From Talinum fruticosum (Eukaryota > Streptophyta > Magnoliopsida > Caryophyllales > Talinaceae): a DNA stretch of 64,000 nucleotides. A program made the translations under genes and the position numbers. Below, piece after piece: positions 22,085 to 33,420 of this stretch. The first letter of the stretch is position 1, and every line of letters starts with the position of its first letter. The stretch lies in the NCBI GenBank assembly GCA_021018815.1, contig JAITYX010000118.1:620001-684000 (forward strand), written 5' to 3'. The notes beneath the pieces are model-generated. The model worked only from the letters and a program-made list of their open reading frames with translations. It was not told the DNA's origin and did not search any database.

Positions 22085-22665
22085 CGCTTGCAGACGATCA
22101 AGGGAACACTGTTCACGTAGAAAAGTTCCGCGAGAGGGTTTTCGTTTGAGAGGGAAGGAGTTTGAGAATACCGAGAGGAAGATGAATAGACGTTATTTAT
22201 AAAGAATACGCGCGCCCGTTCACTATCCGTTAAGTAACTCCGTTCCGTCTTACCCGTCCATCGATCATTAATGCCCGTGTGACAGTTCTTCTTCAACGGT
22301 TGAGATATCAGTGGTTTGAAATCTGCGACTAAGATCTGATCGCAGCGCTCGAGAAAGAGAGAGAAAAAGAGTTTGAAAATATAATCCGAAGCTCTCCACT
22401 GTTCTAGAGATAGCTTCGTAAAATTTGATGTCCAATTTTCTCTACATCCGAGTTTGACTCGTAAAAGTTTCGAGTGACTCGAAACACAGAAATAACTATC
22501 AGCCCAAGTATCACATGATCAACCGAACCGATGGCTATTGACAACGAAAGCACATAGCACGTAAAAATGCAAGAATCATAACGCGAAACTAAGCATTTAA
22601 CATACCAAGCTCATTCCGAATAAAACAGAATTGATCTTCACCAAGTGGCTTAGTAAAGATATCAG

Positions 22666-23260
22666 CTAATTGAAGATTAGTAGGAATGAACTCAAGTGTA
22701 ATGTCACCCTTTTCGAGTGGTCGCGTAAGAAATGATACCCGACTTCAATATGCTTTGTTTTTGAGTGCTTGGACAGATTCTTAGTGATACCGATTGCGCT
22801 TTGATTGTCACACTTGATTGGAACCGAGTTGAGATATAGTCCGAGATCCTTCAAGTGTTGTTTTATCCAGAGAATCTGACCGCAACAAGCTCCAGCTGGC
22901 AATATATTCAGCTTCGCAGTTGATAGAGCTACCGAGTTTTGCTTCTTTGAGTGCCAGGATATTAGGATTGACCCGTAAATTGGCAAGCTCCGGATGTGCT
23001 CTTTCGATCAACTTTGTATCCTCGCGTAGTCCGCTTCGAGTACCCAGCCGACTCGGCTCCGAGTCTCCGGAGTACCACAGTCCTAGATTCCGAGTGCCTC
23101 GCAAGATATCTCGAATATTCTCTTCACCGCAAGTGAGATGTGATTCTTTTGGATTAGCTTGAAATCGTGCACATAAACAAACACCGAACATTATATCTCG
23201 GTCCGCTTGAAGTAAGATATAGCAGTGATCCAATCATACCTCGATAGAGTTTCGATCTAC
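22666..23260 (-). pseudogene. Copia RNase H domain
   Basis: RNase H removes the RNA strand during reverse transcription. The minus strand shows LGLWYSGDS (about 23,090), then in another frame VDRKSTSGACQF (about 23,000), then SWHSKKQNSVALSTA, ILWIKQHLKDLG, KCDNQSAIGITKN and SKTKHIE in the 22,666-22,986 frame. These are the standard blocks of the Copia RNase H. The segment between 22,990 and 23,080 is shifted by small indels, which breaks the catalytic N-terminal block. It follows the reverse transcriptase directly, as in all Copia pol genes. Confidence 0.85.
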
Positions 23261-23273
23261 CGCTTTACCTGTT

Positions 23274-24110
23274 TCATCCGAGTCGAGTTTTATACTGCTC
23301 GCTCATAGGGCTAGATGCGTGCTTTGCATCTTGAAGTTTGTATTTCTTCAGCAGTTCCTTGGTGTACTTTGATTGATGGACAAAGATTCCATCTATGTCT
23401 TGTTTGATTTGCAGCCCAAGGAAGAAGTTGAGTTCTCCCATCATGCTCATTTGGAACTCTTGACTCATCAACTCGAGAGAATTCTCGCACGTAAATTCAT
23501 TAGTAGCACCGAAAATAATATCATCAACATATATTTGAACAATGAGAAAATCTTTCCCTTTGGTCTTTATGAATAGAGTCTTATCGATCCGACCTCTTTT
23601 AAAATCATTTTGAACCAGGAAGTCGCTCAGCTCTTTCATACCAAGCTCTAGGGGCTTGCTTAAGACCATAGAGAGCCTTTTGGAGTTTGAAAACATGATT
23701 TGGAAATTCCGAGTTTTCAAAACCAGGAGGCTGCTCGACATAGATCTCTTCTTCAATAAAACCATTGAGAAAGGCACACTTAACATCCATTTGATATAAT
23801 TTAATATGCATGCAGGATGCAAATGCCAACAAGTATTCTAATGGCTTCAATTCTAGCTACCGGTGCAAAGGTTTCCCCATAATCAATTCCTTCCTCTTGA
23901 TTGTAACCCCGAGCTACAAGTCTAGCCTTGTTTCTGACAACTATTCCACCCTCATCCAGTTTGTTTTTGAAAACCCATTTGGTTCCTATAACCGGGTGGT
24001 CGAAGGTCGGTTGGTCGAGTCCGGACTTGGTTTCTCTCGAATTGATTCAGCTCTTCTTGCATGGCCTCTACCCATTCGGGTTCATTAAGGGCTTCTAGTG
24101 CATTTTTGGG
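23274..24110 (-). pseudogene. Copia reverse transcriptase (RVT_2), frame-broken
   Basis: Copies the element's RNA into DNA. The minus strand begins near 24,085 with [22 protein letters not shown] (about 23,790) carries the first catalytic Asp. [14 protein letters not shown] lies near 23,640. In an overlapping frame, QIYVDDIIFGATN (about 23,530) carries the YVDD catalytic pair, followed by FFLGLQIKQ and YTKELLKKY. The frame shifts near 23,620-23,640, inside the otherwise intact domain. YVDDIIFGAT is typical of Sirevirus-type pol. Confidence 0.9.
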
Positions 24111-24391
24111 TTCAGTTAGTGAAATGAATGCAGTGAATGCACATAGATTATGAAGAGAAGAACGAGTTCTTACCCCACCGTTGATATCGAAATAATGTTT
24201 TCTTGGGGATGAATGGAAGTAAATTTGAATGCTTTACCAGCTTCTTTGATTCACCAGGTTTGTTGGTTGAATTGCTTGATCTTCGTAAGCTTGTTCTGAG
24301 TGATCCTCTTCATTGACTCGCTCGTTCGAGCGACCTCCGTGAGTTGTCTCATTCTCGAGCTTCCTCGTTCCGAGTGGTCTCCTTCGAGTCT

Positions 24392-25480
24392 TTATAGACT
24401 CATCTTCGTCATCATCCTTTCGAGCTTCAGCTTCGAGTATGAAGATTCACTTGGTTTTCCCTGTTCAAGCTCATCAAACACTACGTGGATACTTTCTTCC
24501 ACTTTGTTAGTTCTCTTGTTGAATATACGATAAGCTTTGCTATGAGAAGAATAACCTAGAAAAATTCCTTCGTCTCGACCGAGCATCAAACTTGGTCGAT
24601 GATCCTTACCGTTGTTGTGGACAAAACACTTACACCCGAAAGATCCGAAATAGGAAATATTTGGCTTCCTTCCTTTGTAGAGCTCATAAGGTGTTTTCTT
24701 CGTAATGGGTCCGATGAGGCATCGATTGAGAGTGTAGTTGGCCGTGTTTATCGCTCTCGCCCGTAAATAGTAAGGCAAGTTGTGTTCAATCATCATCGTC
24801 CTTGCTATTTCTTCAAGAGTTCTGTTCTTTCTCTCAACTACTCCATTCTCGCTGAGGAGTTCTGGGTGCCGAGAAGTTGTGAGAAATTCCATTCTTGTCA
24901 CAAAACTCGAGAATTCCGAGTAGTCGAACTCCCTTCCATGGTCGGCTCGAATCTTTTGAATCTGAGTCCGAGACTCAACTTGAATCTTTCTACAGAGCTT
25001 GCTGAATTCCTTGAAGGCCTCATTCTTATGCTTCAGAAAACACACCCAGGTAAATCTTGAAAATCATCAATAATAACAAGTATGTAAGATTTACCTCCGA
25101 GACTCTTTACAGGGATTTCACCACATAAGTCCATGTGTAGTAATTCAAGCACGTTGGATGTGGAAACTGTCTTCGGAGATTTGAATGAAGATCTCGACTT
25201 GTTTCCTTTGGTGCATGCTCCACATACTTTATCCTTCTCAAACGCACGCTTAGGTAATCCTCTAACCGGACTAAGAGATGCAAGCTTTTTGATAGTATGC
25301 ATGCTAATATGACCTAATCTACGATGCCAAATCCAAGAATCATCTTGAAGATATGCTTTTAAACATGATAAGTTCTGACTTGGGTCGAAAGAGGGATGAT
25401 GTAGGTATTACCTCGATCTCTTACCCGAGAGCTTTACCTCTTTGGTGGTCTCATCTCGTGATGTAGCACTTGGATTGAGT
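24392..25480 (-). pseudogene. Copia GAG-pre-integrase and integrase, frame-broken
   Basis: Integrase inserts the DNA copy into the genome. The pre-integrase zinc-binding (HHCC) region ends with KVCGACTKGNKS (about 25,220). The catalytic core has ELLHMDLCG (first Asp, about 25,130), IRADHGREFDYSEF (second Asp, about 24,950) and ENGVVERKNRTLEE (Glu, about 24,850), so all three acidic residues are present. KTPYELYKGRKPNISYF, GCKCFVHNNGKD and FLGYSSHSKAYRIFN follow (about 24,690-24,540). The frame changes between 25,033 and 25,045, just after the first catalytic Asp segment. The related plus-strand copy is at 62,700-63,600. Confidence 0.9.
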
Positions 25481-25536
25481 GAATTTTACCTCTCGACCTT
25501 TGTCACAAAGCTCGGGAGATGCTAAGTAGGTTGTAC

Positions 25537-25770
25537 TTAAGTCCTTTGACAAGGTACACTCGGGCTCACCAGATTGTTTCCATTACCAATCTTCCCAATG
25601 CCCACTATCTTGCCCTTGCTGTCATCACCAAAGGTCACCTTTCCTCCTTTATATGACTCCAGCTCGTAAAAGAGTCCTTGGTCACCCGACATGTGTCGAG
25701 AACATCCGCCGTCCAGTACCAGTGTCCTTTGATCTTTTCGAGTGACCCGCAAAACAGAGAAAATCTAACC
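25537..25770 (-). pseudogene. Copia aspartic protease with altered active site
   Basis: Processes the polyprotein. The expected active-site segment DSGCSRHM reads LDGGCSRHMSG here (about 25,690), with Gly in place of the Ser/Thr after the catalytic Asp. VTFGDDSKGKIVGIGKIGNG follows. The plus-strand copy at 62,359 keeps DSG. The change coincides with CGG-type sequence (GACGGCGG against GACAGTGG), so it may be a read error instead of a mutation. Confidence 0.8.
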
Positions 25771-27587
25771 CTTCTCACTTCCTCTAACGAACCCAAGAAC
25801 ATTCCTTACCGTGGTCCTTTCTCGAGGAAGAAGGTGCTTCGGAACCCGCATTTGAATGACTTTGGGTTTAGTCTCGATTCTGAGTCTCCTTCTTTCGGAG
25901 GACCGAGTCTCGTGTCTCTTTCCTTTTAAAAACCTTTCCTTTTGAAACAGAGGAAAATGGTTTCCTTCTGTAAATAGGTCTGGGTTTAGTCCTCCTTTCA
26001 TTTTTATGAATGGGACCATGCTCAGCCTTTTGAACTTAACAGCTTCGGAATCCTTTTGAACAATTCCGAGTAAGAATTAGATTCTTCCTCTTTGTTGAAA
26101 CCAAGACCTTCTTTTCGAAATGAGACACATTGTGATCCTAAGAGCATATCAAGGTTCTTCTCGTCCTTGAGAAAACTTTAAAACCAGATCTCGAGACTCA
26201 ATGAGCTTCGTTTCAGCTTGCTCATTTTCTTTTCGAGTAACTCGGACTCAGCCTCATTAGTTTGAGCACTTGTCTTGAGTTCTCTCGAGTGTGAGTCTCA
26301 GCTTTTCCAATTCATTTTTTAAAAAGGTGCTCTCAGTAGTGATTGACTCCAGTTGTTCCTTGAAATGAGAAGAATCGAATTGGACTTTTCTTCCAAAGTA
26401 AAGATGTATTTAGCTAAATCAACTTTGGAAAATTTGAGGAAGTAATTTATTACCTCTTGAGGATCAGCTTCCTCATTATCCGAGTCCGTGTCTCGAGTCC
26501 GACTCTTTTTCGGCTTCGAGTCGTGATTGCCATTAGACACTTTGAGTCATCTCGATTCTTCGTCGTCTTCGCGATGAGTCCTCGTCACTCCATGTTGCCA
26601 TCATGGCCTTTTTCTTCTTCCTCGTCCCTTCTTCGTTTTGGACAGTCCTTGACTATGTGGTCTTTGCTGCCACATTCAAAACATCCAAAGATTCTTAGAC
26701 AAAGATAACTTTGAAGGTGAAGAAAACTTACCTTTTCTCGTCTCTCTTGTCCTTTTTGTAGAATTCTTCTTTTGGCCTTTTGTCCCATCTTTTGTGCTTC
26801 ATCATTCTCTTGAAGCCTCTTGCAATGAGTGCCATGGGATCATCTTCTCGAGTCGAGGAGCTTGGACTTGCTTCTTTGGATTCCGAGGCTTTAAGCGCGA
26901 TGTTCCTTTTGGAAGTACCCTCAAGCATCTTCTTCTTTCGGATGTATCTCATGGGTCGAAGCTTTCCAATGAGCTCGTCCGGCTTCAAGAGTGAGAGGTT
27001 CTCGAGCCTCTTCTATGGCAGCTTACCTTCGGACCCCATCGTTTCTTGGGTAGGCTTCGAGAATTTTCCAGCACATTTCTTCATGGGAGATTTTCTTTCC
27101 CAAAGATTTGAGATTGTTGGTGATCTCGGTGAAGCGTATGAACATCCGAGTAATGTTCTCTTCGGCTCCATTTTGAAAAGCTCATATTTGTGAAGATACC
27201 GGCCGATCTTCGCTTGTCTCACCTGGCTTGTACCTTCGTAGGTGTTGACCGGAGTGTCCCACACCTCTTTAGTAGAGTCACAGTGCGAGACTCGATTATA
27301 TTCTTTCCGAGCTTATGGCGCACATGAGGATGTTCATGGCTTTGAAGTTCTTTCGAACTTCTTCGCTTCGCCGGCGTGAACTCGCCTTTGTCTTTGGAAG
27401 GATTCTGAATTCATCTGTCTTCGTTGGAATGTAGTTTCCTTGTTGTATGATTTCCCATACTTCTTCATCATGATCCATAAGGAAACATTCCATAAGCTTC
27501 TTCCAATGGACCGAAATTTGAACCTTTGAATTTTGGTGGCTCGTTGGAAGATCTACCTTCGTCGAACTCTCCGTGTTCTCGAGCCAT
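25771..27587 (-). pseudogene. Copia gag with zinc knuckle and coiled coil, frame-broken
   Basis: Gag forms the virus-like particle and binds the RNA. The chosen start ATG at 27,587 gives MAREHGEFDEG and then PPKFKGSNF, the usual N-terminal gag segment; the plus-strand copy has its start at the matching place (60,495). LMECFLMDHDEEVWEII (about 27,490), EVRKNFKAMN and YEGTSQVRQAKI follow. A Lys-rich stretch near 26,740-26,800 precedes a CCHC zinc knuckle CFECGSKDHIVKDCP (codons 26,642-26,683), then an acidic segment (DTDSDNEEADPQEV) and a Glu/Lys-rich coiled-coil region to about 26,050. Sirevirus Gag proteins are known for a long C-terminal extension with a coiled coil. At least four frame breaks are present. 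Confidence 0.85.
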
Positions 27588-27631
27588 CCGATCTTTAAAC
27601 CTTTGGACCGTTAGATCCTTTCCGAAAGGCT

Positions 27632-27646
27632 AGGCTCGATACCAAT
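27632..27646 (-). promoter_or_regulatory. Primer-binding site of the Copia element
   Basis: Minus strand ATTGGTATCGAGCC abuts the 5' LTR end. It resembles the complement of initiator Met tRNA (TGGTATCAGAGC), the usual Copia primer. The same site is at 60,436 in the plus-strand copy. Confidence 0.8.
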
Positions 27647-29177
27647 TGAAGGTTTGCTCGGGAGAGTCCGAGTCACCCTAGAGGGGGTGAATAGGGTGAT
27701 GAAAAATTCTTTGCAAAAGTGCACACCTTTTGACAGAGAAGAGACAAAGACAGATTCCGAGTCTAAGCAAGGGGTCGGAAAATAATGGACTCGTAATGTA
27801 ATGAATCGTAGTAAACACGTTCAGCAGGGATGTCCGAGTCTAGAATGAACTCGTAAATAGAACACAGAGAATTTACGTGGAAACCCTCCCGGGCGTAAAA
27901 CCACGGCCCGTGTCAATCCAGACACGAAGTCAAATCCACTATTTTGAGTCCACAAAATACCGTGAACTTGATCGAACCCGAGTTGCTCCCTTAGACAACT
28001 CTATACAAGTTTTCCTAGACTCGAAATTCCCTTATCTCGATCTAGTACTTCCTAGCCGAGATAACCCTTACAGCTAGGGACAACTAAGCCGAGTTAACCC
28101 TTACAGACTTAGTCAAGGGACCTTACAAAGAATGTAAGAAGTGTTTGTAATCGAGTACAAGACCTTACAACTCGTAAAGTAATGAATTACAGAGTGGGAG
28201 TTGTAAGTTGAAGATTGAAAGTAAATACAATAACTTTGATCAAGTTGGTGTATTGACAATATGTTCCGCTGTCTTCAAGTCTTGTGAAGTGGCTTCTATT
28301 TATAGATAACCGTGCAGAGTAGCCGTTATCTTCATCTCGCTGACCGAGAGTCCTCTCGTGACCGTTGATAAGGGCTTTCGAGTCACTCGTAAAGTATCCG
28401 TTGAAATATGGACGTTGGACAACGGTTCAACTCTCTTGGAAGTCCCAAAACCATCGGTTGTGTCTTGAAAAGTGTGGTGAAAACCATCGTTAAGCTTGAC
28501 CTTCCAGCTTTCCGGATATGGAAGCGACAGCTTTCGACACAATCTTCTGGGACTAGAGCAGTGGACGGTGAAAAGCTATATCTCGCTGGTGATTTGACGT
28601 TCGAAGCTTCGGCTACTTTTGTAGTTTGAAAAGATATCCTCGATTGAATAACCTACAAAAGTAAAACACCTTTCGGTTCTCAAAGTATAAAATACTTTGG
28701 TCCAAGGTTAGACACGATAATAATATAATCATGATAATTAACCAACAGATTATTCGAGTCGAGAAGAAATGGAATTTTCCGAGTCTAATATCCATGATAC
28801 TCGGAATTCCATATGACTTAGTCTCGAAGCAAAGAATCAAGTTTCATAACGAATATCGAGTGGGAAATACTTGATGTAGACTAAGCACGAAAAGAACTAC
28901 GAATGCCGACTTTGCAAACAATAGAGTAAATAATCACAAGTCGATTCTGAGTGAGAGTGGACTCGTAATAAAGAACAAGTTTTCTCGAGTCGCTAACTAA
29001 AAAGCGATTAAAGAGATAAGTGAAGACCAAATCGCATAGAAAAGATACTATTTCACTCAAGTAAGTTTCTAAGACACAGTGAATGCCTTGGAATCAAAAC
29101 ACTATATGAATGTCATCGTTATACCCGATTCCTTTTGCATGACTCGTAAAGATATAGAACAAGTGTCCGAGTCTTCA
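27647..29177 (-). repeat. Copia 5' LTR
   Basis: Pairs with 18,410-19,936. The TATA box is at 28,296-28,307. Differences from the other LTR are mostly one- or two-base changes at CGG, CCG or CTCGG sites. Confidence 0.95.
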
Positions 29178-29182
29178 TCCTT

Positions 29183-29772
29183 AGCCCTTAACACAAGCAT
29201 TTCAAGGTGAGGAAAAAGGTAGGGGCGCCGACTATATGTTGCTTTCCAAGGGTTTCATGCCCTTTCGTGCTACAATAGAACTCTTAGCCAAAACACGTCG
29301 TTTTGAGGCGAAATAATTGGTAGGGGCGCTGGCCATGGAGTTACATTGTTTAGAGGAGGTGTGCTCCTAGTCTCGGGTGGACTGTCTTGGAGCAAAATGC
29401 AACACCTTGATGCTTGTGATAGTGGAATGCAGTGCTTAACGTCGTCTTAAGGTCTTCGACTTTGTGTTTGGTTGGACGTAAAATAAAATGCGGAATTTTG
29501 AGCTTAGAATTTCCCGTACGTAGCACCAAACTTTAATTGACTCTGCGAGGCTTGGCCCGGGCTTGGACTATCCAAAAGAAAAAGGGATTTTGGACCTACC
29601 CAAGGAAAAAGCCTATTTACGTGGTGCTAAGGGTTCTTTGTGGTTTATCGGCTTCCGTCGCATCAATCAAATTTAGTTCATGATCCAAATCCTCAAACAG
29701 GACTCGGGATTTCATCATCGGGCCAACAAATAAATAAAATAAAAAAGGCATGACACTCTTTAGTCGTCTACA
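29183..29772 (-). repeat. Proximal part of the nested Gypsy 3' LTR
   Basis: Continues the LTR interrupted at 18,409. Matches 38,510-39,093 of the other LTR. LTR ends TCGTCTACA on the plus strand. Confidence 0.85.
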
Positions 29773-29788
29773 GTTAGCCCCCACTTTG
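29773..29788 (-). promoter_or_regulatory. Polypurine tract of the nested Gypsy element
   Basis: Minus strand CAAAGTGGGGGCTAAC before the LTR start TGTAGACGAC. Identical to the tract at 16,513-16,528. Confidence 0.85.
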
Positions 29789-31369
29789 ACCGAGCCTCGA
29801 AAGATGATGGTCAAAGTAGACACTAAAGGGGTACTTACTTGTTGCTCGGCGTTACCTCGTAATATGATTGAATTGATGCTTCGAATTTCGGTATCTTGAA
29901 CGCCGACGGGGGCCTGGACTTGATTAGCAAAGTCCGAAGTCTAGGTTTCGATTCCTAAACTTGGCTACTTAAAACCCGAAGCTCGGATTGGTGTGCCTAA
30001 ACTTGATTAGTTTGAAGCTTGGCGAGGAGCTCGAACTTGACTCGGGTAGTAAAGTTTGAAGTCCAGTAGAGATGCCTAAACTCGACAACTTCTTGGATCC
30101 GAAGTCCAGTGGAGTATCCCGAGCTTGCCTTGATCAATGTCCTAAAGCTCGAATGAAGGGCCTAAACTTGACTATTCTTAGATCGAAGCTTGGCCGAAAT
30201 TTTCCGCACTAACAGCTTTGTTAGCGAATAATCGAATGTAAATAGTTTCAAGTGTTACTTGAAGATGATTTATAACCAGATCACATTTCAAATGTGGTTC
30301 CTTGACTTGGCCATGGGGAGGTCCCGATGTCTTGGTGTTGTTTCGAACCTTGACCACGATTGGGTCCGAAGCTTGACGGGGTTGTCCGAACCTTGGCCAC
30401 TATTGGGTCCGAGACTCGACTAAGGTGTGTCCGAACCTTGACCATTGTAGGGTCTAAATCTCGACCGGGATGTGTCCGAATCTTGACCACTGCTAGGCTT
30501 GAAGCTCGACTAGTATGTGTCTAAACCTTGACCCTTGTTGGGCCTTAAGCTTAATGGGGTTGTCCGAACCTTGACCGCCGCTGTGCTCGAAGCTCGACTA
30601 GAATGTGTCCGAACCTTAACCACTCTTGGGTATGAGACTCGACCGAGGTGTATGAACCTTGACCACCTGTAAGGTCTAAAGCTCGACCGGGATGTGTTTG
30701 AACCTTGACCGCTCTTGGGTTTGAGACTCGACCGATGTGTCCGAACCTTAACCACCTGTAGGGTTTGAAGCTTGACCACGATGTCGGTGACTTTTCCGAC
30801 GCCGATTTGATGCTTGATGCCGCTTGTTTGAATAATTCCTTATAGGGTGCTTTGTTATTAATTTTTGTATTTTTAGGAATTTGACTCATGCAATAGAGAT
30901 GTATGCAAGACTCTAACCTAAGAAAAAATGCATTCTTTTATTAAGATGATGCAAAAAGTTCAAAAAGACAAAGATAAAAACCGCACTTTAGCCCCCACAC
31001 TCTAAAGTAAAGCCTAAAGAATGGTAGGTCGCTCGAACTACGATGTATTGCTGCTTGATGGATCGTGAACCATAGACTTGATGATTTGGGACTCGAATCG
31101 AATGGCATACTTCTTGATTGATTTTTGCTCCTTTGGATAGGGCAAAGTGGCTTTGAATTTGGAAAATTGGAAATGGGAGTTGGGATCAAGATTAGGATTG
31201 GGGCCGAACCTCCCGGGCTTTCTACATATTCGTTATAGCGAAAATCGAGCCTTCATAGTTCAAAAAAGAAGTATGATTTTGGTTTTTTTTATTTGGAAAA
31301 TAGGAAAAGGAAATAGACATATAATGGATATGAAAAAGGGAAATGCACACGTTATTAGCATTCTTGATG
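29789..31369. other. Non-coding spacer replacing pol in the nested Gypsy element
   Basis: Between the end of gag and the polypurine tract there is no protease, reverse transcriptase or integrase similarity. Positions 29,900-30,210 carry diverged ~50-bp repeats around CGAAGTCYAG and CCTAAACTTGA. Positions 30,338-30,782 are a clearer minisatellite. Confidence 0.6.
30338..30782. repeat. Minisatellite of ~45-bp units (about 10 copies)
   Basis: Units follow GTCCGAACCTTGACCAC, then TGTTGGGT, then CGAAGCTCGACCGGGRTGT with substitutions and small indels. Open frames across it on the minus strand are repeat by-products. Confidence 0.85.
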
Positions 31370-32202
31370 AGTGATAGACTCATTTGATGATCTTCTAGCT
31401 AGTTAAAGCTTCTCTGGATGCATGTTCCTCTTGTATGAGCATGCCTCGCCTCTCCGAGTGTTTTGAAGTTCATGATAGGCAAGAACTTCAAGTGCCGATG
31501 ATATGAAGGTTCCAAGTTTTTGATGATGATTCTAACCCGATCCTTTTTAGATGGTAGATTGATCATGTGGGCAGCTTTTTCCTCGAGCAGGTCAAGAAGC
31601 CGGTGAAGCTTTCATCGTCTCCTTGATTTGATCAACTCTAGGTCCCGAAAAGTGATTGGTAGGTCGCTATTGTAAGAGTATTGGTGTAAGAACTCCCTGT
31701 AAAGATCCTTTCGGCTTGTGACCTTGTGTGGGTCGAAAACATTGTACCACTTCATGACATCTATGTCAAACGTACATGGGAAGATAACATGGTATGTATC
31801 CTCCAAGTACATTCTTTAGAGTCATTTCCCTACAAAGTTCCTCACATGGTGGTGAGGGTTTTCGATCCCCTGGAACTTGATGTCGGGCATGGTGAATTTT
31901 GGGGGTAGCTTGCCTTTAGAGATTAAAGTGAATCCCCATGCCCGATAGTAGCAATTGGACGGTGATGACTTACGCAATAGCTTCTTTATTCAATCTACTC
32001 ATGGATCAAACCGAGGATGGGGCTGAGATTCAAGGCGAGATCCTCCTACTTTCGATTTCTTCCCAGCTTCTTTGAGTATGAGATTGAGGGTTTCTGCTAT
32101 TGACTCAATCTTCTTATCCCGAGCATCAATCTTAGCTTCCAATTTTGTAGCGGACTCTTTAAATAGGGTCATAATAGGAGTTGACTTTGGTTGGTTGGCC
32201 AT
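31370..32202 (-). pseudogene. Gypsy gag (Retrotrans_gag, Tat-like), broken
   Basis: Structural protein of the particle. A start at 32,202 gives MANQPKSTPIMTLFKES followed by a short coiled coil (KLEAKIDARDKKIESI). A stop near 32,000 interrupts the frame. KLPPKFTMPDIKFQGIENP (about 31,905) matches the 'PKFKMPDF.K.DGT..P' segment of legume-type Tat gags. MKWYNVFDPHKVTSRKDL and FLHQYSYNSDLPITFRDLEL (about 31,755-31,640) cover the core. AAHMINLPSKKDRVRIII (about 31,570) and PIMNFKTLGEA close the domain. It is related to 51,670-52,680. Confidence 0.75.
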
Positions 32203-32639
32203 TTTTTAGGAAGGTTGTGTTTTGTTCACGGGCGGTGCACTAGTATCACAAGTAAGGGTGTGGGACACACCGGTGTGGTATGTACTAATGTGAGACGTGT
32301 TGGTGTTGATCGTACCGATGTCATGGTAGACTTCTTATTTCCTAACCCCTTTGAGCTAGGATTCCAAATTTGAGTTGGATTACCAATCCTATATCCCAAA
32401 AAAGTATGTGCTCGGGATTGGCTCGTGGAAAATTTCAAGGGAGATGGGGCTTAAGCTCTTTACTCGAGGAATGACTGATCCTAAGATAAAAGAAAATGAT
32501 ATGCTTTTTTATTTGGATGCACATAAGGGGATGCAAAGCAAATGGAATGGAATGTATGCAAAGATGCTTATGACTTAATCCGGGATGATTCTATGATTTG
32601 GCTAGTTCATAACTAAAATGTCTAGATGATTATTCCTAA

Positions 32640-33420
32640 TGGAAAATAAATTTGTTTTAGCTAAATGAGAAATGAAAATGCAAAACGGACTCATCTTTTT
32701 TGAGATGAATTTTATTTTGGCTAAATGAAATAGGAAAATGAAAAACGGACTCACCTAATTTGAGATGAATTTTAGTTTGGCTAATGCACAAAAGAGTTCA
32801 CCTAATTGAGATGAATTTAATTTTGGCTAATGCAAGAATAAAATGAAAGGACACCTTAGTTGGGATTAATTTATTTTTTTGGCTAATGAAAGAATGAAAT
32901 GAATGGACTCACTTATTTCGAGATGAAATTTATTTTGGCTAATGCAAAATATGGACTCACCTATTTGAGATGAAATTGACTTTTGGCTAATGCAAAAATG
33001 AACTCACCTATTTGAGATGAATTTGATTTTTGGCTAATGTAAAAATAAAATGAATGAACACCTTATTTGGGATGAATTTATTTTTGGCTAATGAAAAATG
33101 GAATGCAAGATTGGACTCACCTAATTTGAGATGAACTTGAATTTGGCTACATGTAAAAATGTAAACATGGACTCACCTAATTTGAGATGATTTTGACTTT
33201 TGCTAAATGCAAATATGGACTCACCTATTTTGAGATTAACTTTATTTTTGGCTAATAAAAAATGTAATGCAAGATTGGACTTACCTAATGTGAGATAATT
33301 TTGACTTTGGCTAAATTCAAAAGGAAAGCAAATCTGGACTCACCTATTTTAAGATGAAATTTATTTTTGGCTAATGAAAGAATGGGCTCACCTAATAGAA
33401 ATGAAATTTGACTTTGGCTA
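32640..33420. repeat. Tandem array in the Gypsy leader (about 14 units of 47-60 bp)
   Basis: Each unit has GGACTCACCTAATTTGAGATG, then a T-rich stretch and a conserved TTTGGCTAA. It lies between primer-binding site and gag in the minus-strand element. A shorter array of the same unit is at 53,090-53,425 in the second copy. Confidence 0.85.

Larger units (their letters stand above)
18410..29177 (-). mobile_element. Complete Sirevirus-like Ty1/Copia retrotransposon, minus strand
   Basis: 10,768 bp with LTRs 18,410-19,936 and 27,647-29,177 (1,527 and 1,531 bp) and a perfect 5-bp duplication TCCTT (18,405-18,409 and 29,178-29,182). In element order: 5' LTR, initiator-Met primer-binding site, gag with zinc knuckle and coiled coil, protease, integrase, reverse transcriptase, RNase H, an extra downstream ORF, polypurine tract, 3' LTR. 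The Copia gene order, large size, long LTRs, a YVDDIIFGAT reverse transcriptase motif and an ORF after RNase H fit the Sirevirus genus. The LTRs are close to identical apart from CGG/CCG-site changes, so insertion is recent. As read, every gene has frame breaks. Confidence 0.9.
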
